DNA from: Flavonifractor sp. An92
GTDB taxonomy: Bacteria; Bacillota; Clostridia; Oscillospirales; Oscillospiraceae
Length of the DNA: 34,227 nucleotides
Assembly: GCF_002159175.1 (NCBI RefSeq)
Contig: NZ_NFGZ01000033.1
Coordinates: 1 to 34,227 of the forward strand
Direction of reading: 5' to 3'
The notes under the pieces are model-generated. The model worked only from the letters and a program-made list of their open reading frames with translations. It was not told the origin of the DNA and made no database searches. The translations under genes and the position numbers were made by a program. Positions 22,594-30,783 of this stretch are shown piece by piece (position 1 is the first letter of the stretch; every line of letters starts with the position of its first letter).

Positions 22594-22596
22594 GGC

Positions 22597-23001
22597 TCAG
22601 GCTCCAAAGCGCTCGTAGAGCAAGAAGAGGATGTCCTGTGCCAGGCAAACGCACCCGAAGGCCACCAGCAGCTCGGAGCGTCCCAGGATCAAGGTCTGGC
22701 CGTTCTTCATCCAAACCAGCAGGGCCCCCATGGCCAGAAACACCAGCGTGAAAAGGGTGGAATTGGTACGCCGCTCATTTTCTGCTGAGCGCTCGTCCCC
22801 CTTCTCCACCCACACGCCCAGAGTGGTCAGGATGATGACCACCGCGGCCACCAGAAGGAGCCCCACCACTGCGGTGCGCAGGGGATTTGGTAGGTCTTTG
22901 ACGGGAAACCAGTTGGCTAGTGCGCCGAAAAACAGCACCACCGCCCAGCACAGAGCGCTGAGCTGCTTGCTTCGGGTCAGGGTCAAAACAGGCCGTTTCA
23001 T
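22597..23001 (-). CDS. Hypothetical 4-TM membrane protein paired with the XRE regulator
   Basis: This 134-aa protein has four hydrophobic helices in two pairs, split by a charged loop (EKGDERSAENERRTNS, about residues 68-83). Such proteins are commonly found before a small XRE regulator in Bacillota and have no assigned biochemical role. The ATG at 23001 follows GGAGGG by 6 nt; a longer start at 23016 overlaps that ribosome site and was rejected. Confidence 0.78.
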   Translation of the reverse strand: MKRPVLTLTRSKQLSALCWAVVLFFGALANWFPVKDLPNPLRTAVVGLLLVAAVVIILTTLGVWVEKGDERSAENERRTNSTLFTLVFLAMGALLVWMKNGQTLILGRSELLVAFGCVCLAQDILFLLYERFGA

Positions 23002-23036
23002 ATCGTTCCCTCCCATGTGATGTATTTGTCTCCTTG

Positions 23037-23054
23037 TGTGATAAATATATCACA
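23037..23054. promoter_or_regulatory. Operator-like palindrome at the XRE promoter
   Basis: TGTGATAAATATATCACA is a perfect 7-bp inverted repeat around a 4-bp spacer. It covers the -10 box of the XRE module promoter. A wider inverted repeat (CCTTGTG at 23032-23038 and CACAAGG at 23056-23062) nearly shares its centre. An operator for the XRE protein is the simplest reading. Confidence 0.65.
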
Positions 23055-23072
23055 TCACAAGGGAACTGTCAA
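23044..23072 (-). promoter_or_regulatory. Promoter of the XRE module
   Basis: On the minus strand a consensus TTGACA (23072-23067) is 17 nt from TATATT (23049-23044), which is preceded by TGTGA. Confidence 0.8.
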
Positions 23073-23079
23073 CTTCCTC

Positions 23080-23108
23080 TTGACAAAGCTCATTTATAAG
23101 CATATGAT
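23080..23108 (+). promoter_or_regulatory. Promoter of the psuK-psuG operon
   Basis: A consensus TTGACA (23080-23085) is 17 nt from TATGAT (23103-23108). It is back to back with the XRE promoter; the two -35 boxes are only 7 bp apart. Confidence 0.75.
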
Positions 23109-23141
23109 TATACCATAAAGAATTGCTTAGGAGGCGAGGCC

Positions 23142-24221
23142 ATGACCCAGAGGGAGCGCGAGATCCTCAACTGGATCGCCGAGAACCCCCTGATCTCCCA
23201 GCAGGAGCTGGCGGACAAGGCGGGCATCACCCGCTCGTCGGCGGCGGTCCACATCTCCAACCTGATGAAAAAGGGCTACATCATGGGCAAGGGCTACATC
23301 GTCCGCACCGCCCCCTACGCTGTGGTCATCGGCGGGGTCAACATGGACATCGGCGGCCGTCCCGCCGGGAAACTGGTCCCCCATGACTCCAACCCCGGCA
23401 AGGTGCGCATGAGCCTGGGCGGCGTGGGCCGCAACATCGCCCACAACCTGGCCCTGCTGGAGGTGGACGTCCGCCTCTTCACCGCCTTCGGGGACGACCT
23501 GTACGCCCAGAAGATCGCCGCCTCCTGCGGTGAGCTGGGCATCGACATCTCCCAGTCCCTCCAGGTGCCCGGCGCGGCCACGTCCACCTATCTCTTTATC
23601 GCCGATGAGGCGGGCGACATGGCGGTGGCCGTGTCCGACATGGACATCTATGACCACATCACCCCCCACTGGCTTGCCTCCCGGCAGGCCCTGCTGGACA
23701 ACGCCCAGCTCATCGTCTTTGACACCAACATCCCGGCGGACAGCATCGCGTGGCTGGCTGAACACGCCAAGGTCCCCCTCTTTGCCGACCCGGTGTCCAC
23801 CGCCAAGGCGGAAAAGCTCCGGGGCGTTCTGGGAAAACTCCACACCCTCAAGCCAAACCGCCTGGAGGCGGAGCTCCTCTCCGGCGTGACCATCACCGAC
23901 CGGGCGAGCCTGGACCGCTGCGCCGACGTGCTGCTGGGCACCGGGCTGCGCCGGGTGCTCCTCTCCCTGGGGGGCGAGGGCATCTACGCCGCCGACCACC
24001 AGGACCGGGTGCTCCTCCCCTGTCTCCCCGGCCAGATGGTCAACACCACCGGCTGCGGCGATGCCGCCATGGCCGCGGTGGCCTGGGCCTATCTGGAGGG
24101 CACTGACCTGCGGGACACCGCGCTGGCCGCGCTGGCCGCCGGGTCCATCGCCATGGAGAGCGCCGAGACCATCAATCCGAATCTGAATCCCCGGGCCCTG
24201 AAAACACGGGCCGGTCTGTAA
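23142..24221 (+). CDS. psuK: Pseudouridine kinase with N-terminal winged-helix domain (PfkB family)
   Basis: This 359-aa protein joins an N-terminal helix-turn-helix of about 55 residues (TQREREILNWIAENPLISQQ and following, then KKGYIMGKGYIV) to a PfkB sugar-kinase domain. The kinase shows GGVNMDIGG at the substrate site, SLGGVGRNIAHNLALL, and the catalytic NTTGCGDAAMA anion-hole motif. In the pseudouridine pathway PsuK makes pseudouridine 5'-phosphate, the substrate of PsuG. The psuG gene begins 37 nt downstream, which supports the call. AGGAGG lies 7 nt before the ATG at 23142. The HTH fusion is known in YeiI-like kinases and could give autoregulation. Confidence 0.88.
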   Translation: MTQREREILNWIAENPLISQQELADKAGITRSSAAVHISNLMKKGYIMGKGYIVRTAPYAVVIGGVNMDIGGRPAGKLVPHDSNPGKVRMSLGGVGRNIAHNLALLEVDVRLFTAFGDDLYAQKIAASCGELGIDISQSLQVPGAATSTYLFIADEAGDMAVAVSDMDIYDHITPHWLASRQALLDNAQLIVFDTNIPADSIAWLAEHAKVPLFADPVSTAKAEKLRGVLGKLHTLKPNRLEAELLSGVTITDRASLDRCADVLLGTGLRRVLLSLGGEGIYAADHQDRVLLPCLPGQMVNTTGCGDAAMAAVAWAYLEGTDLRDTALAALAAGSIAMESAETINPNLNPRALKTRAGL

Positions 24222-24258
24222 GAAGAATATCAATACTCATTTTATGGAGGTATGCAGC

Positions 24259-25185
<927 letters not shown>

Positions 25186-25193
25186 TCCTGTTT

Positions 25194-25229
25194 CCGGCTC
25201 CCGCCTCTCCGGCGGGGGCCGGTTTTTTT
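25194..25229 (+). terminator. Intrinsic terminator of psuK-psuG
   Basis: A 12-bp stem with one G-U pair (25194-25205 with 25211-25222) and a 5-nt loop is followed by seven T residues. Confidence 0.88.
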
Positions 25230-25242
25230 GCCAAATTGGCTC

Positions 25243-25270
25243 TTGCTATTCCAGGATTTTCTGTTATACT
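25243..25270 (+). promoter_or_regulatory. Promoter of the structured RNA and hyd operon
   Basis: TTGCTA (25243-25248) is 16 nt from TATACT (25265-25270), preceded by TGT (extended -10). Transcription should start near 25277. No second promoter is visible before the TM1266 gene. Confidence 0.7.
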
Positions 25271-25276
25271 TATGAG

Positions 25277-25480
25277 TATAAATTCCTGCGTACCGAGGGG
25301 ATGTACCCGAGGACAACGGAAGGCAAAATGCAAACTGTACTGACCGGAAGGGGGTTCTCCCCTCCTGACGGGTAAGGCAGCGGGCACCCACCACAAAGCG
25401 GCTTTGGGCTTTTTATAACCTCTGCCGCCTGGTTCTGCGTCCCTCGCCCCGGTACAGGAGTACCGGGGCGTTTGTTTTTT
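25277..25480 (+). ncRNA. Structured leader RNA or small RNA upstream of the hyd operon, class unknown
   Basis: This 204-nt gene-free stretch begins at a good promoter and ends at a strong terminator. By eye it folds into a rod: CGAGGGG 25294-25300 with 25440-25446, AGGAC 25310-25314 with GTTCT 25432-25436, GGC 25322-25324 with GCC 25424-25426, CTGT 25335-25338 with GCAG 25377-25380, ACC with GGT, and a tip hairpin 25346-25365. There is a large 3'-side internal loop. Two near copies, GTACCGAGG (25290-25298) and GTACCCGAGG (25303-25312), can each compete for the terminator's 5' arm. It could be a riboswitch or attenuator for the hyd genes. The rod with a central bubble also fits a 6S RNA. I do not recognise a known riboswitch core. 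Confidence 0.55.
25445..25480 (+). terminator. Strong intrinsic terminator before the TM1266 gene
   Basis: A perfect 11-bp stem (25445-25455 with 25460-25470) with an AGGA tetraloop is followed by TTTGTTTTTT. It stands 16 nt before the AAGGAG ribosome site, so readthrough or antitermination is needed to express the hyd genes. Confidence 0.9.
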
Positions 25481-25510
25481 GCTGAGATCTGCACAGAAGG
25501 AGCGATTTGT

Positions 25511-25771
25511 ATGGAAAACCGCATCGCCGTCATCGGCATCATCGTGGAGAACCCCGAGGCCACCGAGCAGCTCAATTCCATCCTGCACGAGTATGGGGAG
25601 TACATCGTGGGCCGCATGGGTATCCCCTACCGTCCCCGCAGCCTGCACATCATCAGCATCATCATCGACGCCCCCACCGAGGTCATCAGCGCCCTTTCGG
25701 GCAAGCTGGGGATGCTGGAGGGCGTGTCCGCCAAGGCCACCTACTCCAAAGCCCCCGCTCATGGGGAATAA
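25511..25771 (+). CDS. TM1266-type putative regulator of the iron-only hydrogenase system
   Basis: This 86-aa ferredoxin-fold (ACT/NikR-like) protein matches the TM1266 family, named for its frequent place beside hydrogenase maturation genes. Visible features are the starting strand RIAVIGIIVENPEA, the loop HEYGEYIVGRMGIPYRPRS, and the closing strands HIISIIIDAP and VSAKATYSKA. The ATG at 25511 follows AAGGAG by 8 nt. It overlaps hydE by 11 nt. A ligand-binding regulatory role is proposed for the family but not established. Confidence 0.88.
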   Translation: MENRIAVIGIIVENPEATEQLNSILHEYGEYIVGRMGIPYRPRSLHIISIIIDAPTEVISALSGKLGMLEGVSAKATYSKAPAHGE

Positions 25772-26735
25772 CCCCGCCCTCTCCGCCGGAGAGCTGGAGG
25801 AACTGCTGGCGCTGGAGGATTTTTCGCCGGTCTACCGCCGGGCCAACGAGGTGCGGCGGGAACAGGTGGGGGACACGGTCCATATCCGGGCCATCCTGGA
25901 GTTCTCCAACGTGTGTAAGCGCAACTGCGCCTACTGCGGTCTGCGCGCCGCCCATGCGGGGGTGGAGCGCTACCGCATGACGCCGGAGGAGATGGTGGAC
26001 ACCGCTGTGGAGGCCCACCGGGCGGGCTACCGCACCCTGGTGATGCAGTCGGGGGAGGACCCCTGGTACACCCCCGAGCTTTTAGGGCAGATCGTTCGCG
26101 AGATCAAGGCCCGCACCGACATGGCTATCACCCTCAGCTGCGGAGAGATGAGCAAGGCCGATTACGCCCACCTCCGCGCCTGCGGGGCGGACCGGTACCT
26201 CCTCAAGCACGAGACCGCCGACCCGGAGCTCTACGCCACCCTTCACCCCGATGGCACCCTGGAAAACCGCCTGCGGTGCTTAAGGGATTTAAAAGCCCTG
26301 GGATACGAGACCGGCGGCGGGTTCATGGTGGGCCTGCCGGGACAGACCAACGCCACGCTGGCCCAGGACCTTCTCACCCTGGCCTCCATCCCCTGTGACA
26401 TGGCGGGCATCGGGCCCTTCCTCCCCCATCCGGATACCCCGCTCCGGGGCTCCGCCCCCGGCAGCACCGAGGTCACCAAGCGCTGTGTGGCCCTCACCCG
26501 GCTGCTGCTGCCCCGGGCCAATCTCCCCGCCACCACCGCCCTGGGGGTGCGCAGCGCCGGAGAGAAGAGCGACGTCTTTTCCTGCGGGGCCAACGTGGTC
26601 ATGCTGAAGGTGACCCCCACCTGCTACAAGCGCAAGTATGAGATCTATCCCGCCCCCCTGCCCGACACCCACATCGCCCAGCAGCGCCGCACGCTGGACG
26701 AGCAGATCCGGGCCCTGGGGCGCATCCCCTGTTGA
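25761..26735 (+). CDS. hydE: [FeFe]-hydrogenase H-cluster maturation radical SAM enzyme HydE
   Basis: This 324-aa radical SAM enzyme takes part in building the dithiolate bridge of the H-cluster. The 4Fe-4S site Cys52-x3-Cys56-x2-Cys59 (CKRNCAYC) is followed by typical HydE segments: GYRTLVMQSGEDPWYTPELL, CGADRYLLKHETADPELY, GGGFMVGLPGQT and GIGPFLPHPDTPL. Its ATG at 25761 lies inside the TM1266 gene and has no clear Shine-Dalgarno, so coupled translation is likely. It is the first of three consecutive maturases. Confidence 0.94.
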   Translation: MGNNPALSAGELEELLALEDFSPVYRRANEVRREQVGDTVHIRAILEFSNVCKRNCAYCGLRAAHAGVERYRMTPEEMVDTAVEAHRAGYRTLVMQSGEDPWYTPELLGQIVREIKARTDMAITLSCGEMSKADYAHLRACGADRYLLKHETADPELYATLHPDGTLENRLRCLRDLKALGYETGGGFMVGLPGQTNATLAQDLLTLASIPCDMAGIGPFLPHPDTPLRGSAPGSTEVTKRCVALTRLLLPRANLPATTALGVRSAGEKSDVFSCGANVVMLKVTPTCYKRKYEIYPAPLPDTHIAQQRRTLDEQIRALGRIPC

Positions 26736-26765
26736 TTTTGGAACACGAGAAAAGAGGTACTTATC

Positions 26766-28184
26766 ATGGCTTATAATGTGAAATCCATGGTCGCCACCGA
26801 GTTCATCGATGACGCCGAGATCCAGGAGACCCTGGCTTACGCCGCCGCCCACAAGAACGATCGCGCCCTGGTGGAATCCCTGCTGGAGCGGGCCAAGGAC
26901 TGCAAGGGCCTGACCCACCGGGAGGCCGCTGTGCTGCTGGAGTGTGACGACCCCGAGCTCATCCACAAGATGGAGACCCTGGCCATGGAGATCAAGCAGA
27001 AATTCTATGGCAACCGCATCGTCATGTTCGCCCCCCTGTACCTGTCCAACTACTGCGTCAACGGCTGCCGCTACTGCCCCTACCACGGCCAGAACAAGCA
27101 CATCGCCCGGAAAAAGCTCACCCAGGAGGAGATCGTCCGGGAGGTGGTGGCCCTTCAGGACATGGGCCACAAGCGTCTGGCTCTGGAAACCGGCGAGGAC
27201 CCGGTGCGCTGCCCCATCGAGTACGTGCTGGAGAGCATCAAGACCATTTACGGCATCAAGCACAAGAACGGCGCCATCCGCCGGGTGAATGTGAACATCG
27301 CCGCCACCACGGTGGAGAACTACCGCAAGCTCAAGGAGGCCGGAATCGGCACCTACATCCTCTTCCAGGAGACTTATAACAAGAAGCAGTACGAGTACCT
27401 CCACCCCACCGGCCCCAAGAGCAACTACGCCTACCACACCGAGGCCATGGACCGGGCCATGGAGGGCGGCATCGACGACGTGGGCTGCGGCGTGCTGTTC
27501 GGTCTGAACCTCTATAAGTACGACTTCGTGGGCCTGCTGATGCACGCCGAGCACCTGGAGGCGGTCCACGGCGTGGGCCCCCACACCATCAGCGTGCCTC
27601 GGGTGCGCCGGGCCGACGACATCGACCCCGACGAGTTCGAGAACGGCATCACCGACGCCCTCTTCCAGCAGATCGTGGCCATCCTGCGCATCGCCGTGCC
27701 CTACACCGGCCTCATCATCTCCACCCGTGAGAGCAAGGAGTGCCGGGAAAAGGTCCTCCGCCTGGGCGTGTCCCAGATCTCCGGCGGCTCCCGCACCAGC
27801 GTGGGCGGCTACGCCGACGGCGGCGAGGAGGAGGACTCCAGCCAGTTCGAGGTCAGCGACAACCGCACCCTGGACCAGGTGGTGAACTGGCTGCTGGACG
27901 GCGGATACATCCCCTCCTTCTGCACCGCCTGCTACCGGGAGGGCCGCACCGGCGACCGCTTCATGAAGCTGTGCAAAAGCGGCCAGATCGTCAACTGCTG
28001 CCACCCCAACGCCCTGATGACCCTGAAGGAGTACCTGGAGGACTACGCCTCCCCCGACACCTATAAGAAGGGCATCGCCCTCATCGAGCGGGAGATCCCC
28101 ACCATCACCAACCCCAAGGTCCGGGAGACCGTGCTGCGCCACCTGAAGGACATGGACGGCGGCATGCGGGACTTCCGCTTCTAA
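26766..28184 (+). CDS. hydG: [FeFe]-hydrogenase maturation radical SAM tyrosine lyase HydG
   Basis: HydG (472 aa) cleaves tyrosine and supplies the CO and CN ligands as an Fe(CO)(CN) unit. The SAM cluster is Cys97-x3-Cys101-x2-Cys104 (CVNGCRYC). The C-terminal auxiliary cluster motif CX2CX22C is intact at Cys386, Cys389 and Cys412, which distinguishes HydG from ThiH. The ATG at 26766 follows AAAAGAGGT. It lies 30 nt after hydE and 13 nt before hydF. Confidence 0.96.
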   Translation: MAYNVKSMVATEFIDDAEIQETLAYAAAHKNDRALVESLLERAKDCKGLTHREAAVLLECDDPELIHKMETLAMEIKQKFYGNRIVMFAPLYLSNYCVNGCRYCPYHGQNKHIARKKLTQEEIVREVVALQDMGHKRLALETGEDPVRCPIEYVLESIKTIYGIKHKNGAIRRVNVNIAATTVENYRKLKEAGIGTYILFQETYNKKQYEYLHPTGPKSNYAYHTEAMDRAMEGGIDDVGCGVLFGLNLYKYDFVGLLMHAEHLEAVHGVGPHTISVPRVRRADDIDPDEFENGITDALFQQIVAILRIAVPYTGLIISTRESKECREKVLRLGVSQISGGSRTSVGGYADGGEEEDSSQFEVSDNRTLDQVVNWLLDGGYIPSFCTACYREGRTGDRFMKLCKSGQIVNCCHPNALMTLKEYLEDYASPDTYKKGIALIEREIPTITNPKVRETVLRHLKDMDGGMRDFRF

Positions 28185-28197
28185 GAAAGGAGTTCCC

Positions 28198-29379
28198 ATG
28201 AGCCTCACCCAGACCCCCCAGGCCGAGCGGCTCCACATCGCCCTGTACGGCAAGCGCAACGCGGGCAAGTCCAGCCTCATCAACGCCCTTACCGGCCAGC
28301 CGGTGGCTCTGGTGTCCGATGTGGCGGGCACCACCGCCGATCCGGTGCGCAAGGCCATGGAGCTCCACCCCATCGGCCCGGTGCTCTTCATCGACACCGC
28401 CGGGTACGACGACGTGGGCGAGCTGGGCGCGCTGCGGGTGGAGGCCACCCAGGAGACCCTGGAGCGGGCCGACGTGGCCCTGCTGGTGCTGTCCGCGCCC
28501 CCCACGGCGGAGGACCTCACCTGGGCCGACGCGCTGCGGAAGAAAAAGATCCCCTTCCTCACGGTCTGCAACCAGGCCGACCGGTGGGACGATCCCCTCT
28601 CCTCCCTCCCCGACGAGCTCCGGGAAAATGCCGTAGCGGTGAGCGCCCTCACCGGCGACGGTATCGAGGACCTCCGCGCCGCCCTGGTGCGCCTCATCCC
28701 CGAGGGCTTCCAGCAGCCGGAGCTCACCGCCCGGCTGGTGCAGCCGGGGGACACAGTGCTGCTGGTGATGCCCCAGGACATCCAGGCCCCCAAGGGGCGG
28801 CTCATCCTCCCCCAGGTGCAGACCATCCGGGACCTGCTGGACCGCACCTGCACGGTGGTGTGCACCACGGCGGGTGGGCTCCAAAACGCCCTCTCCGCCC
28901 TCGCTCAGCCCCCCAAGCTCATCATCACCGACTCCCAGTGCTTCCCCCAGGTGGCCGCCGCCAAGCCGGAGGAGAGCCTGCTCACCTCCTTCTCGGTGCT
29001 CTTCGCCGCCTACAAGGGGGACATCGAGGCCTTCGTGGCCGGGTCGGCTGCCATCGACGCCCTGACGCCCAACAGCCGGGTCCTCATCGCCGAGGCCTGC
29101 ACCCACGCCCCGCTGGAGGAGGACATCGGCCGGGTGAAAATCCCCGCCCTCCTGCGCAAGCGGGTGGGGCAGTCTCTCCAGGTGGACGTGGTGGCGGGAA
29201 CCGGCTGGCCCAGCGATCTGAGCCCCTACGACCTCATCATCCACTGCGGGGCCTGCATGTTCAATCGGAAATACGTTCTCTCCCGCCTGGCCGCCGCCCA
29301 GGCCCAGAGCGCGCCCATGACCAATTACGGCGTGGCCATCGCCCGCCTGACCGGAATTCTGGATCAAGTCGTCTGGTAA
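28198..29379 (+). CDS. hydF: [FeFe]-hydrogenase maturation GTPase HydF
   Basis: HydF (393 aa) is the scaffold that carries the H-cluster precursor and delivers it to the hydrogenase. The N-terminal GTPase has G1 YGKRNAGKSS (about residues 17-26), switch-region TT in AGTTADPV, G3 DTAGYDD and G4 NQAD. The C-terminal cluster site has Cys301-x-His303 and His349-Cys350-x2-Cys353 (HCGAC), the family pattern CxH...HCxxC. AAAGGAG lies 6 nt before the ATG. The operon ends at the following terminator; no hydrogenase gene lies nearby. Confidence 0.96.
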   Translation: MSLTQTPQAERLHIALYGKRNAGKSSLINALTGQPVALVSDVAGTTADPVRKAMELHPIGPVLFIDTAGYDDVGELGALRVEATQETLERADVALLVLSAPPTAEDLTWADALRKKKIPFLTVCNQADRWDDPLSSLPDELRENAVAVSALTGDGIEDLRAALVRLIPEGFQQPELTARLVQPGDTVLLVMPQDIQAPKGRLILPQVQTIRDLLDRTCTVVCTTAGGLQNALSALAQPPKLIITDSQCFPQVAAAKPEESLLTSFSVLFAAYKGDIEAFVAGSAAIDALTPNSRVLIAEACTHAPLEEDIGRVKIPALLRKRVGQSLQVDVVAGTGWPSDLSPYDLIIHCGACMFNRKYVLSRLAAAQAQSAPMTNYGVAIARLTGILDQVVW

Positions 29380-29389
29380 CACCGGCAAC

Positions 29390-29428
29390 GGGGCCGGAGC
29401 CTTACAAAAAGGCTCCGGCCCCTCTTTT
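29390..29428 (+). terminator. Intrinsic terminator of the hyd operon
   Basis: A perfect 14-bp stem (29390-29403 with 29409-29422) and 5-nt loop are followed by TCTTTT. It overlaps the stop codon of the convergent spmB gene. Confidence 0.88.
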
Positions 29429-29948
29429 AAGTTCCAAAACACACCCGCACTGCCCAGGCCGCGGCGATGAACCCGGCCAGGTCCGCGCACAGAGCGGCGG
29501 GGAGGGTGTAGCGGGTGCGCCGCACCCCGGCGGCGCCGTAGTACACGGCGATGGTAAAAAAGGTGGTCTCGGTGGAGCCCAGCATCACCGCCGCGGTGCG
29601 CCCGATGGTGGAGTCGGGGCCGTAGGAGGCGATAAGCTCCGCCCCCACCCCCAGGGCCGCTGAGCCGCTGACCGGCCGCACCAGCAGAAGGCCCACCGTC
29701 TCCGGCGGAATGCCCAGCAGGCGCAGCAGGGGGGCCAGCAGTTCCGCACAGGCCTCCAGCGCCCCGGAGGCCCGCAGCATGTACACCGCCGTCAGCAGCG
29801 CCACCAAAGACGGCAGGATGCGCAGCAGGATCTGGAGGCCCTCCCCCGCCCCGGTGGTGAGGGCCTCGAACACGTCCACCCGCCTGGCGCTGCCCCAGAT
29901 GGCCACCGCGCACAGCAGGAGGGGCACCAGCATGGTCAGCACACTCAC
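29427..29948 (-). CDS. spmB: Spore maturation protein SpmB
   Basis: This 173-aa membrane protein carries the nucleoside-recognition ('gate') domain; with SpmA it is needed for spore core dehydration and heat resistance in Bacillus. Recognisable parts are RILPSLVALLTAVYMLRASGALE, VGLLLVRPVSGSAALGV and the end of the gate helix STIGRTAAVMLGSTETTFFTIAVYYGAAG. I choose the GTG at 29948, which overlaps the spmA stop (GTGA) and has GGGAGGG upstream; this gives nearly the B. subtilis length. An ATG five codons inside is the alternative. Confidence 0.9.
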   Translation of the reverse strand: MSVLTMLVPLLLCAVAIWGSARRVDVFEALTTGAGEGLQILLRILPSLVALLTAVYMLRASGALEACAELLAPLLRLLGIPPETVGLLLVRPVSGSAALGVGAELIASYGPDSTIGRTAAVMLGSTETTFFTIAVYYGAAGVRRTRYTLPAALCADLAGFIAAAWAVRVCFGT

Positions 29949-30532
29949 AGCCGGCCCTCCCGCAGCGCCCACACCCGGCCCAGCACCTTGGCCGCCGTGA
30001 TGCCCACCGTCACCGAGATGGCCGAGGCCAGCCACACCGCCGGCAGGATGTCAAAGGGTGTGGTGCAGCCCTGGGCCGCCCGGACACTGGCCACGGTGGT
30101 GGGGATGAGCTGGATGGAGGCGGTGTTGCACACCACCAGCATACACAGTGCGTCGTTGGCCACCCCCGGTGTGAGCCGGCTCATCCGCCGGGCCGCCCGG
30201 ATGCCCAGGGGGGTGGCGGCATTGCCCAGCCCCAGCAGATTGGCCGAGACGTTGGCGGCAATGCTGTCCATCACCTCCCGATCCTCCGAAAAGGCGGGAT
30301 ACAGACGCCGCAGCAGGGGCCGCAGCAGCCGCGAAAGCCCCTCCATCGCGCCGGAGCGCCGGAGCACTTCCATCACCCCTGTCCACAGGCAGAGTACACC
30401 AGCCATGGACAGGCACAGCTCCACCGCCGCGCCCGCCCCCTCCAGCGCCGCCGCGGCCACCGCCTCGCCCCGTCCGGCGGCCGAGCCGCACAGCACCGCC
30501 GCCAACACCATGATCGTCCAGATCGCTGACAT
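29945..30532 (-). CDS. spmA: Spore maturation protein SpmA
   Basis: This 195-aa membrane protein, almost the B. subtilis length, pairs with SpmB. It contains the gate-domain pattern IAANVSANLLGLGNAATPLGIRAARRM and a second part LVVCNTASIQLIPTTVASVRAAQG, which are highly typical of SpmA. The ATG at 30532 follows GAGGGG at 11 nt, with a second GAAGGG too close to use. It is divergent from abrB. Its presence points to a sporulating lineage. Expression in the mother cell during sporulation is known for Bacillus and only inferred here. Confidence 0.92.
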   Translation of the reverse strand: MSAIWTIMVLAAVLCGSAAGRGEAVAAAALEGAGAAVELCLSMAGVLCLWTGVMEVLRRSGAMEGLSRLLRPLLRRLYPAFSEDREVMDSIAANVSANLLGLGNAATPLGIRAARRMSRLTPGVANDALCMLVVCNTASIQLIPTTVASVRAAQGCTTPFDILPAVWLASAISVTVGITAAKVLGRVWALREGRL

Positions 30533-30575
30533 TTCCCTTCACGCCCCTCTCCCATTTCATGTGAAGAAACACACA

Positions 30576-30581
30576 ATTATA
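30576..30581 (-). promoter_or_regulatory. Possible -10 element upstream of spmA
   Basis: On the minus strand TATAAT (30581-30576) is preceded by CACA, and no convincing -35 is seen. A sporulation sigma factor may be used, but the match to any sporulation consensus is weak. Confidence 0.3.
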
Positions 30582-30649
30582 TGTGATGAAACCCGGTTAA
30601 TGTCCCGGAATTTTAAACTTATTTTTGTAATATACAATAAATTCCATTT

Positions 30650-30667
30650 TTGCGACATAAGTCGAAA
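30650..30667. promoter_or_regulatory. Two degenerate 0A-box-like sites upstream of abrB
   Basis: TTGCGACA and AGTCGAAA each differ by one base from the Spo0A box (TTTCGACA and TGTCGAAA), facing each other around the perfect inverted repeat CGAC-ATAA-GTCG (30653-30664). The gap 30533-30783 is AT-rich, unlike the rest of the window, and otherwise holds only promoters. In Bacillus abrB is a known Spo0A target; regulation here is inferred. Confidence 0.35.
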
Positions 30668-30695
30668 TTTTCCCATCGAAATTTCCAAATTTCAA

Positions 30696-30723
30696 TTGAC
30701 AACGCAATACAACATGTTATAAT
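30696..30723 (+). promoter_or_regulatory. Promoter of abrB
   Basis: A consensus TTGACA (30696-30701) is 16 nt from a consensus TATAAT (30718-30723), with TGT before the -10. This is among the strongest promoters in the window. Confidence 0.85.
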
Positions 30724-30783
30724 AATTACAGTTTCTAGTTAATGATAGAAAAACATGGTATCCCACAGAAAGGACGTATCAAT

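Noticed and set aside
25340-25390. Signal recognition particle RNA core in the hyd leader
   Set aside because: A GGAAG and a GGCAGC occur, but they do not sit in the conserved SRP helix 8 arrangement.
26289-28868. Very long open frame (859 codons) on the minus strand across hydE, hydG and hydF
   Set aside because: It is a mirror of GC-rich codon use in three clear genes on the plus strand; its translation is low-complexity and matches no family.
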